A stretch of 64,000 nucleotides of DNA from Mycobacterium sp. (GTDB taxonomy: Bacteria > Actinomycetota > Actinomycetes > Mycobacteriales > Mycobacteriaceae), in NCBI RefSeq assembly GCF_029961025.1, contig NZ_JASBVP010000011.1, positions 233,045-297,044 on the forward strand, given 5' to 3'. The translations under genes and the position numbers were made by a program. This document shows, piece after piece, positions 10,983 through 17,698 of the stretch; the first letter of the stretch is position 1, and each line of letters opens with the position of its first letter. The notes below the pieces were generated by a model, which worked only from the letters and a program-made list of their open reading frames with translations, was not told where the DNA came from and made no database searches.

Positions 10983-11047
10983 GCGGCACGGTCGTGTCGT
11001 GATCCCATCGAAAACCACGGATGCACCCAGCGGGTAGGGAGATTGAG

Positions 11048-11401
11048 ATGACACTGCGCACCCGACGGCCACCGCGGTCGCTGCTCTCCGACGCCACCAC
11101 CGCTCGATTCGGTGGGCGATACGACGAGGACCACCGGCCGCCCGTTGACGAGCTGCTTCAGGAAATGCTTCCCGGACAGAGCCTCGGATCCGGCCTGGCG
11201 GACATCGACGATGGCGGCGAATCCATTGGACCGGCACCATTCGAGCCTACCGACGCCGAGCTCACCGGCGAAGAGATCACCGTTCCGGTCATCCCCAGGC
11301 GGGCGGACGAATTTGTCTGTTCGAGTTGCTTTCTCATCCTGCACAAGAGCCGTCTGGCCGACTCGCGGGACGGTCGGCCGCTGTGCATGGACTGCGCTTA
11401 A
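11048..11401 (+). CDS. DUF4193 zinc-ribbon-like protein
   Basis: The 117-residue protein has an unstructured, charged N-terminal half and a conserved C-terminal half: AELTGEEITVPVIPRRADEF, then CSSCFLILHKSRL and a final GRPLCMDCA. The two CxxC pairs (FVCSSCF and LCMDC) should bind one zinc ion; this is the signature of DUF4193, an actinobacterial family of unknown role. The ATG at 11048 follows GGGAGATTGAG. It lies directly downstream of the strong DosR-like box and 73 bases before the DUF2267 gene, so the two are probably one transcript. Typical family members are near 100 residues, so this one has a longer N-terminus. Confidence 0.82.
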   Translation: MTLRTRRPPRSLLSDATTARFGGRYDEDHRPPVDELLQEMLPGQSLGSGLADIDDGGESIGPAPFEPTDAELTGEEITVPVIPRRADEFVCSSCFLILHKSRLADSRDGRPLCMDCA

Positions 11402-11474
11402 CCGCGCGGGTAGCGGCGTCCACGGCGATGACAGTGGACTGCGAGGAAACTGCGGAAAAGTGCAGGAGGTAGCG

Positions 11475-11906
11475 ATGTCCAGCAACACAAAAGTCTCGGC
11501 ACTTGACCATGCCATGCACGTCGCGCACACGTGGATTCACGACGTCGCAAAGGAGTTCGACACCGAGGATCGGGAGTTCGCCTATCGGGTGTTGCGGGCA
11601 TGGCTGCATACCCTGCGCGACCGGCTTACCGTGGAGGCCAGCGCCCACTTCGCCGCCCAGCTGCCCGATCTCATCAGGGGTATCTTCTACGCGGGCTGGA
11701 ATCCGCACATCGTCCCCGAGAAGTATGGCGCGCAGGACTACACCGCCCGCTTTGCCCGGGAAGCCAACATTTCCCTCGACGATGTCAGCAAGGCGGCCGC
11801 GGCAACCACCGCGGCCGCGTTACGCCACCTGCCGCCCACGCAGCTGGACAAGGCGTTGAACCAGCTTCCCGCCGACATCCGCGACCTGCTGCAACCCGCC
11901 CGCTGA
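11475..11906 (+). CDS. DUF2267 protein
   Basis: A 143-residue DUF2267 protein: two pseudo-repeated helical units, HTWIHDVAKEF..DREFAYRVLRAWLHTLRDRL and FAREANISLDDVSKAAAATT, with the typical LPDLIRGIFYAGWNP link. DUF2267 proteins often accompany stress or universal-stress-type genes; no reaction is known. The ATG at 11475 has an AGGAGG seven bases upstream, a near-ideal site. It ends with ADIRDLLQPAR, as the family does. The gene runs toward the second phosphoribosyltransferase-hydrolase gene, ending 88 bases from that gene's stop. Confidence 0.82.
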   Translation: MSSNTKVSALDHAMHVAHTWIHDVAKEFDTEDREFAYRVLRAWLHTLRDRLTVEASAHFAAQLPDLIRGIFYAGWNPHIVPEKYGAQDYTARFAREANISLDDVSKAAAATTAAALRHLPPTQLDKALNQLPADIRDLLQPAR

Positions 11907-11994
11907 CGGGCTCTCCCCGACCTGCCAGGACACGAACGGTACACCGCCCGCAGCTTCCGGGGATCACGTCGGTGCCGCAGATCACCGGCGGAGA

Positions 11995-13323
11995 TCACCG
12001 GGAGACAGCAGCCCCCAGGTACATCATGAACCAGTCACGGGCCAGCAGCGCGACCTTCTCGAGGGCACCCGGCTCTTCGAAAAGGTGAGTCGCCCCGGCG
12101 ATCACCATGATTTCGCACTTGGCCGGGATGACGTCCCGCGCCCGCCGATTGAGTTCGAGGGTGGCATCGTCACGCTCCCCGACGATCAGCAAGGTCGGGG
12201 TGTGCACCAGCCTCAAGTGCTCGCCCGCGAGATCGGGGCGGCCGCCGCGGGCAACGACCGCCGTCACCTTGACCCGGGGATCGGCGGCGGCTGCCAGCGC
12301 CGCTGCCGCTCCGGTGCCGGCACCGAAATAGCCTATGGGCAAAGACGCGGTCTCCGGCTGACCGGCCAGCCACTCGGTGACGCGAACCAGCCGAGCGGCG
12401 AGCAGCTCGACGTCGAAGACGTTGGCGCGGTTGCGTTCTTCGTCGAGCGTGAGTAGGTCGAACAGCAGTGTGGCGAAACCGGCGCCATGCAGCACCGTGG
12501 CGAGGTAGCGGTTACGCGGGCTGTGCCTGCTGCCGCCGCTGCCGTGGGCGAAAACGACGATGCCCCTCGGATGCTCGGGGACCGTGAGATGCCCCGCCAA
12601 CATCACCGTCCCGGCGGCGACCCGCACGTCCTCGTCGCGCAGCAGAGGATCGTCTCCGGCGGTGCTGGTGACCATGTCCGGATAGCCGCTGCGCGCTCGA
12701 TCGAGCAGCTCGATGACCTCCTCGTCAGAGGTCTGTGCGAAATTGCGGTAGCCCTGCCCGACCCCGAAGAAGAACGCCGGGGACTGCAGGCAGACTACTT
12801 CGTCGGCGTATCCGGCAAAGTTTTCGGCGACGTCGGCGGGGCCGATGGGCACCGCCAGCACTACCCGGCGGGCACCTTGGGCGCGGGCAACCTGGCATGC
12901 CGCCTTGGCCGTCGCGCCGGTTGCGACGCCGTCGTCGATAATTATTGCGATCCGCCCGGCCAAGGGAATGCGGTCATGTCCGCGGCGGAAGCGATCGAGT
13001 CGATGCCGCAGCTCGGTGAGCTCCTTGTTTTCGACCGCGGCCATGTCGGATTCGCTCAGGTTGGCATCCCGGACGACGGATTCGTTGATGACCCGCACCC
13101 CGCCCTCACCGATCGCTCCGAAGGCCAGTTCAGGCTGAAACGGCACCCCGAGCTTACGCACGATGAGGACATCGAGCGGTGCCCCCAGCGCCTTGGCGAC
13201 CTCGAATGCCACCGGCACTCCACCGCGCGGCAGCCCGAGCACAACAACGTCGGAGCCGCCGAACGAGGCCAGCCGCCGGGCGAGCCGGCGTCCGGCGTCA
13301 GCACGGTCAGCGAACTGCATCAT
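11995..13323 (-). CDS. Phosphoribosyltransferase-alpha/beta hydrolase fusion, copy 2 (Rv0571c-like)
   Basis: A 442-residue paralogue of the gene at 7622, with the same two domains. The phosphoribosyltransferase half is canonical, with LGLPRGGVPVAFEVAKAL and the PRPP loop IIDDGVATGATAKAA. The hydrolase half keeps the Asp (GERDDA) and His (GATHLFEEPG), but the nucleophile elbow reads GAGTG: Gly336 stands where copy 1 has Ser337 (codon GGC against AGC). It therefore probably cannot act as a serine hydrolase. Two ATGs are adjacent at 13323 and 13320. The conserved double-box block lies at 13359-13396, giving it its own promoter downstream of the PEP synthase gene. Confidence 0.85.
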   Translation of the reverse strand: MMQFADRADAGRRLARRLASFGGSDVVVLGLPRGGVPVAFEVAKALGAPLDVLIVRKLGVPFQPELAFGAIGEGGVRVINESVVRDANLSESDMAAVENKELTELRHRLDRFRRGHDRIPLAGRIAIIIDDGVATGATAKAACQVARAQGARRVVLAVPIGPADVAENFAGYADEVVCLQSPAFFFGVGQGYRNFAQTSDEEVIELLDRARSGYPDMVTSTAGDDPLLRDEDVRVAAGTVMLAGHLTVPEHPRGIVVFAHGSGGSRHSPRNRYLATVLHGAGFATLLFDLLTLDEERNRANVFDVELLAARLVRVTEWLAGQPETASLPIGYFGAGTGAAAALAAAADPRVKVTAVVARGGRPDLAGEHLRLVHTPTLLIVGERDDATLELNRRARDVIPAKCEIMVIAGATHLFEEPGALEKVALLARDWFMMYLGAAVSR

Positions 13324-13358
13324 GTTCTCAGTGTGACCCGGCGGGCCGCCACATCAAA

Positions 13359-13396
13359 GGGCCCTATGGCCGCACTTGGTGGGACTAATTCCCTGG
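13359..13396 (-). promoter_or_regulatory. Conserved double-box promoter block, copy 2
   Basis: The elements gggccctatggcc (13359) and gggactaattccctgg (13381) repeat, with the same 22-base spacing, those found before the first fusion gene. GGGACTAA is an exact DosR half-site. The block lies 36 bases above the ATG and so includes the expected promoter. Confidence 0.6.
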
Positions 13397-13438
13397 AGCC
13401 ACAGCAAGCTCCCAAGCGCGTCCGGACTCGCAGCGGCG

Positions 13439-15847
13439 TCATCGGCTGCCCCGCGGGGGGCGTCCGAGCCGCTGCTCGAGGGCCAGCACCGCTTTGGTGG
13501 TCTTGAGCACGGTGTCGGGGTTGAGGCTCATCGAGTCGATGCCGATCTCGACGAGAAACTCCGCCATGTCCGGGTAGTCGGAGGGCGCCTGACCGCACAG
13601 CCCCGAGTGGATGCCGTTGCGGCGGCAGCCCTCCACCGCCAGCCGGATCATCTGCTTGACACCGTCGTCGCGCTCATCGAAGTCGAACGCGACGATCTCG
13701 CTGTCGCGGTCGACCCCCAGGGTGAGTTGGGTGAGATCGTTGGAGCCGATGGAAAACCCGTCGAAGTGCTTGGAGAAATCGTCGATCAAGACGATGTTGT
13801 TCGGGATCTCGCACATCGCATAGATCTTCAGCCCGTTCTCCCCTCTGCGCAGGCCGAGTTCGGCCATCCGGGCCAGTACCTGCTCGGCTTCGGCGACGCG
13901 GCGCACGAACGGCAGCATCAGCATGACGTTGGTCAGCCCCATCTCCTCGCGCACCCGCTTCATCGCCTGGCATTCGAGCGCGAAGCCCTCCGCGTAGGCG
14001 GGATGGGCGTAGCGGGAGGCGCCGCGAAACCCCAGCATGGGGTTGTCCTCATGGGGTTCGAAGTCCGCCCCGCCGATCAAGCTGGCGTATTCGTTGGTCT
14101 TAAAGTCCGACATGCGCACCACCACGGGCTTGGGCCAGAAGGCCGCGGCGATGGTGCCGATCCCCTCGGCGAGCCGCTGCACGAAATAGGTTGCCCCGTC
14201 GGGGTAGCCGCGGGTCAGCTGCGCCAGCTGCGTGCGCGCCCCGGGATCGGTCACCTGGTCGGGATGCAGCAATGCCAGCGGGTGGCCTTTGATCGACTCG
14301 CTGATGATGAACTCCATGCGGGCCAGGCCGACCCCGTCGTTGGGCAGAAATGAGGTCTTGAACGCCAGGTCGGGGTTGCCGAGGTTGACCATGATCTCGG
14401 TGGCCGGCCGTGGCAGGTCGGTAATCTCGGTGCGCTCGACCCGGAACGGGACCTCTCCGCGGTAGACCCGTCCGGTATCGCCCTCGGCGCAGGACACCGT
14501 GACCATTTGCCCGCTGGTTAGCCGGCTGGTGGCATTGCCCGAGCCGACCACGGCGGGAATCCCGAGTTCGCGGGCGACGATCGCGGCGTGGCAGGTGCGC
14601 CCGCCGCGGTTGGTGATCAGCGCGGCCGCGGTCTTCATCACCGGCTCCCAGTCCGGTGTGGTGGTGTCGGCGACCAGCACCTCCCCCGGCCTGAACTCCG
14701 CGAGGTGGGTCAGGTTCTCGATCAGATGAGCCCTCCCCGACGCGATCTTCTCACCCACCGAGCGACCCTCCACCAGCAGCTCGCCCGGGCCGTCGAGCAC
14801 GTAGCTTTCCAGCGTTGTCACCCGGCGCTGGGAGGCGACGGTCTCGGGCCGGGCCTGCACCACGTAGAGCCGTCCGTCGATACCGTCTTTGGCCCACTCC
14901 ATGTCCATCGGCCGGCCGTAGTGGCGCTCGATCTTGATGGCGTAACCGGCCAACTCGAGGACATCCTCGTCGGTCAGACAGAACCGGGCGCGATCGGCCT
15001 TCGGGGTGGGGATGTTGCGGGTGGTATGTCTGGTCTCGCCCTCGACGAATACCATCTTCACCGCCTTGTCGCCCAGCAGACGGCGCAGCACGGCGCGGTA
15101 ACCCGCAGCGTAGGTGGGCTTGTGGACATAGAACTCGTCCGGATCCACCGCTCCTTGCACGACGTTCTCCCCCAGACCGTAGGCGGCATTGATGAACACC
15201 ACGTCGCGAAAGCCGGACTCGGTGTCCAGCGAAAACATCACCCCCGACGACGCCAGATCGGAGCGCACCATCTTCATCACGCCGATCGAGAGCGCGACCC
15301 TGAAGTGGTCGAAACCCTGGTCGATGCGGTAGTGAATGGAGCGGTCGGTAAACAGGCTCGCAAAGCAACGCCGGCAGGCGTCAAGCAGGCTTTGCTCGCC
15401 GCGGATGTTCAGGTAGGTCTCCTGCTGGCCGGCGAAGCTGGCCGTCGGCAGGTCCTCCGCGGTTGCCGAGCTGCGCACCGCCAGGCTCACGTCCGGGCCG
15501 TACTGCCGCTGCAGCCGCCGGTAGCCCTCGAGCACCTCCGCCGCGACGTCATCGGGCAGCCCGGCGCCGTAGACGATCTCACGGGCCTGCTTGCCGCGGC
15601 GCGCCAGGTCGGCGACGTCGCTGGGGTCGAGCCCGTCGAGGGCGGCCCGCAGCGGCGACCACGCCCCCGCCGCGTCGAGCATCCGGCGGTAGGCATCGGC
15701 GGTGACAGCGAAGCCGTTCGGGACCAGCACCCCCTCCCCGGACAGCTTGCTATACATCTCACCCAGCGAGGCATTCTTGCCGCCGACCAGCCGGACATCC
15801 TCGATGCCGAACTCCTCGAAAAACCGCACATACTTCAATGCGTTCAC
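13439..15847 (-). CDS. ppsA: Phosphoenolpyruvate synthase
   Basis: The 802-residue enzyme (pyruvate, water dikinase) makes PEP from pyruvate and ATP. The N-terminal ATP-binding domain begins VRFFEEFGIEDVRLVGGKNA and contains VRSSATAEDLPTASFAGQQE; the phosphohistidine domain has GGRTCHAAIVARE with His at about 420; the C-terminal PEP/pyruvate domain has GSNDLTQLTLGVDRD and GLCGQAPSDYP with the catalytic Cys near 751. The GTG at 15847 was chosen because AGGAAGGA precedes it; longer frames back to 16021 lack similarity. M. tuberculosis H37Rv does not, to my knowledge, carry a ppsA of this type at a comparable locus. A DosR-like box at 16034-16053 points to induction in dormancy, giving a route from pyruvate to PEP without pyruvate carboxylase. 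Confidence 0.92.
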   Translation of the reverse strand: MNALKYVRFFEEFGIEDVRLVGGKNASLGEMYSKLSGEGVLVPNGFAVTADAYRRMLDAAGAWSPLRAALDGLDPSDVADLARRGKQAREIVYGAGLPDDVAAEVLEGYRRLQRQYGPDVSLAVRSSATAEDLPTASFAGQQETYLNIRGEQSLLDACRRCFASLFTDRSIHYRIDQGFDHFRVALSIGVMKMVRSDLASSGVMFSLDTESGFRDVVFINAAYGLGENVVQGAVDPDEFYVHKPTYAAGYRAVLRRLLGDKAVKMVFVEGETRHTTRNIPTPKADRARFCLTDEDVLELAGYAIKIERHYGRPMDMEWAKDGIDGRLYVVQARPETVASQRRVTTLESYVLDGPGELLVEGRSVGEKIASGRAHLIENLTHLAEFRPGEVLVADTTTPDWEPVMKTAAALITNRGGRTCHAAIVARELGIPAVVGSGNATSRLTSGQMVTVSCAEGDTGRVYRGEVPFRVERTEITDLPRPATEIMVNLGNPDLAFKTSFLPNDGVGLARMEFIISESIKGHPLALLHPDQVTDPGARTQLAQLTRGYPDGATYFVQRLAEGIGTIAAAFWPKPVVVRMSDFKTNEYASLIGGADFEPHEDNPMLGFRGASRYAHPAYAEGFALECQAMKRVREEMGLTNVMLMLPFVRRVAEAEQVLARMAELGLRRGENGLKIYAMCEIPNNIVLIDDFSKHFDGFSIGSNDLTQLTLGVDRDSEIVAFDFDERDDGVKQMIRLAVEGCRRNGIHSGLCGQAPSDYPDMAEFLVEIGIDSMSLNPDTVLKTTKAVLALEQRLGRPPRGSR

Positions 15848-16033
15848 GGTGATCCTTCCTGGTGATGCCGTTCGAGCAGGCGCGCGGCCAGCGGGCCCCG
15901 GCCGGGTCGCTCGCAGCGTCGAGATCGCTCGGTGACGGGCACCCAGCCCGGCGTCGGGCCGCTCCGCTCGCAAATCCCCGCTCGCCATCCGCCGCCACCT
16001 CCTTAGCCAGCGAACCAACATGCGACCCGCGCG

Positions 16034-16053
16034 GATAGGGCCGAACGGCCTCG
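16034..16053 (-). promoter_or_regulatory. DosR-box-like operator upstream of ppsA
   Basis: gatagggccgaacggcctcg shares GGATAGGGCCG with the sites at 5594 and 9074, but its second half (CGGCC) departs from GTCCC. It lies about 190 bases before the ppsA GTG, which would require a long leader or an earlier start. Confidence 0.5.
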
Positions 16054-16162
16054 ATCAGGGCGTCATTCGGTGTTCAGCTCCCGTCGAACGGCGCAGAACG
16101 GCGCGGCAGGCGAGCCGTTTTGGTCTACGGCTGGGCTTGCCGACATGCTGCGCAACCACCGC

Positions 16163-16321
16163 TTAGTCCCGGCCGGATTCGGCCAGGCGCTGATGCAACC
16201 GGGCCCGAATCTCAGCGGGGGTGTAGACGTTTCGCTTCCGCCGGTCCCGAACGACCAGCACACCCCCGGCGGCAACGCCGACGACTCCGGCCAATCCCAG
16301 CCATTTCCACAGCTTGCGCAT
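16163..16321 (-). CDS. Small single-pass membrane protein
   Basis: A 52-residue frame from the ATG at 16321 reads MRKLWKWLGLAGVVGVAAGG, then VLVVRDRRKR and YTPAEIRARLHQRLAESGRD. One hydrophobic segment (residues 8-24) is flanked by a basic stretch, so the protein should sit in the membrane with a charged cytoplasmic tail. Short proteins of this layout are common in mycobacteria; I know no function. It is divergent from the hydrolase gene that starts 50 bases away at 16371, and the two may share a promoter region. Confidence 0.65.
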   Translation of the reverse strand: MRKLWKWLGLAGVVGVAAGGVLVVRDRRKRNVYTPAEIRARLHQRLAESGRD

Positions 16322-16370
16322 GGCCTCAGGCTATCTGCGGCAACGTAATCCGGGAATCTAAGCTGCACTT

Positions 16371-17063
16371 GTGGACGCCAGCACGGTGACCCTGGAGCGG
16401 GCGCTAGAGGAGACCCGGACCGGTGACATCTGGCTGTTCCGCGGCGTCTCCGGGCCGGACCGCGCCATCCGGGCCCTGACGAACGCCCCGGTGAACCACG
16501 TCGGCATGACGGTAGCCATCGACGACTTGCCGCCGCTGCTCTGGCACGCCGAACTCGGCAACCGGCTCCCCGATGTCTGGACCGGCACCAACCATCGGGG
16601 CGTGCAACTCAACGATGCCCGCCAGGCCGTGGAGCAGTGGATGGGCCGCTACCGACAGCGGTGCTGGCTGCGCCAGCTCACGCCGTACGCCAACCGGGAG
16701 CAGGAGGACCGCCTGCTGCGGGTCATCGCCCGAATGGACGGCATCCCGTTTCCGACCACGGCCCAGCTCACCGGGCGCTGGCTGCGCGGCCGACTCCCGG
16801 GCGTTTACCAATGGATGCGCGCGATCCCGGTGCTGGGCGGCAAGGTTCGCGAGCGTGCACCGGCGCGCCAAGCGCGCCACACCGTGAGCCTGGAGACCGC
16901 GTACTGCGCGGAAACGGTGGCGATCACCTACGCGGAAATGGGGCTGCTGACCACCCGGAAGTCTGCGAACTGGTTTGACCCCGGGTCGTTTTGGAGCGGT
17001 GACAGGCTGCCACTGACGCCGGGTTATCAACTCGGCGGTGAAATCGCGGTGATAGCGGGGTGA
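16371..17063 (+). CDS. YiiX/NlpC-P60-like cysteine hydrolase family protein
   Basis: This 230-residue protein resembles the permuted papain-like hydrolases (YiiX/YebB, NlpC/P60 clan). GDIWLFRGVSGPDRAIRALT opens the fold, NHVGMTVAID supplies the likely catalytic His (about residue 43), and SLETAYCAETVAITYAEMG the likely Cys (about residue 180). Such enzymes cut amide bonds in cell-wall peptides or lipid amides; the substrate is unknown. It has no signal peptide. The GTG at 16371 is the only reasonable start. It is divergent from the small membrane protein and converges on the DUF5989 gene. Confidence 0.65.
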   Translation: MDASTVTLERALEETRTGDIWLFRGVSGPDRAIRALTNAPVNHVGMTVAIDDLPPLLWHAELGNRLPDVWTGTNHRGVQLNDARQAVEQWMGRYRQRCWLRQLTPYANREQEDRLLRVIARMDGIPFPTTAQLTGRWLRGRLPGVYQWMRAIPVLGGKVRERAPARQARHTVSLETAYCAETVAITYAEMGLLTTRKSANWFDPGSFWSGDRLPLTPGYQLGGEIAVIAG

Positions 17064-17089
17064 TCAGCCGCGTCTGGTTGCCCGGGATC

Positions 17090-17278
17090 TCAGAAGAGCG
17101 TGTAGATCAGCGGACCGGCACCCGAGCCGGCCACGACGATCAGGACCGCGACCAAAAGCAGGGTGGCAATGATCGGGATGAGCCACCACTTCTTGTTGTG
17201 CAGCAAAAACCGCCAGAACTCGCCGATGAAGCTGCTCGAGCGTTCGGAGGCGGCGCGGTCGAAATCGGGGTCGGGCAC
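17090..17278 (-). CDS. DUF5989 small membrane protein
   Basis: A 62-residue protein with a charged N-terminus, FIGEFWRFLLHNKKWWLIPI and one strongly hydrophobic segment, ending GAGPLIYTLF. This matches DUF5989, a family found almost always beside NodU-type carbamoyltransferases and SxtJ-like proteins, as here. GTG start with GAGGAG seven to eight bases upstream. It begins ten bases after the SxtJ-like gene ends and is the last gene of the operon. Role inferred: membrane partner of the carbamoyltransferase. Confidence 0.8.
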   Translation of the reverse strand: MPDPDFDRAASERSSSFIGEFWRFLLHNKKWWLIPIIATLLLVAVLIVVAGSGAGPLIYTLF

Positions 17279-17287
17279 GAAATCTCC

Positions 17288-17698
17288 TCAGAATTGCTGA
17301 AAGTACCGGCGGGGGTCGTCGGCGGAGCGGTGCGCCACCCAGTATGACGGTGCCGACGGGTCGAAGCGGCGCTGCATGGGATCCTGCCCCAGCAGTCGCA
17401 ACAGCAGCGCGACCGGGGTGACGACGACGACGAACACGGCCAACAGAATCAGGTGCGAGACCACCCAACCAATCGGGTATACGGCCCGCGACATCCCGAG
17501 ATAGAGCGGCCGGCGCAGCCGCGGCACCGTGAGATAGGCCACGGTCAGCACGGTGCCGGCCACCCACAGCCCGGTGCGCACCCCGACCATGCCCAGTCGA
17601 TGACCCGCCACCAGGCCCAGCGCGGCGAAAGTGAGGGGCAGCACGACGCCGAACACCGCCAGCTGGCGGCGGCCCGGATCACGGTCGAGGCGGATCAT
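17288..17698 (-). CDS. SxtJ-like membrane protein
   Basis: The 136-residue protein has three to four hydrophobic segments (LAVFGVVLPLTFAALGLVA, TGLWVAGTVLTVAYLTV, VVSHLILLAVFVVVVTPVAL) and the family's C-terminal mark LLGQDPMQRRFDPSAPSYW. SxtJ-type proteins travel with carbamoyltransferases in several secondary-metabolite and exopolysaccharide clusters; the exact function is unsettled. The ATG at 17698 overlaps the carbamoyltransferase stop (ATGA), so translation is coupled. Upstream frame extension to 17845 is antisense-like and was rejected. Confidence 0.8.
   Translation of the reverse strand: MIRLDRDPGRRQLAVFGVVLPLTFAALGLVAGHRLGMVGVRTGLWVAGTVLTVAYLTVPRLRRPLYLGMSRAVYPIGWVVSHLILLAVFVVVVTPVALLLRLLGQDPMQRRFDPSAPSYWVAHRSADDPRRYFQQF

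Noticed and set aside
14588..15865. 425-codon + strand frame opposite ppsA
   Set aside because: High-GC antisense shadow; ppsA motifs on the minus strand are complete.
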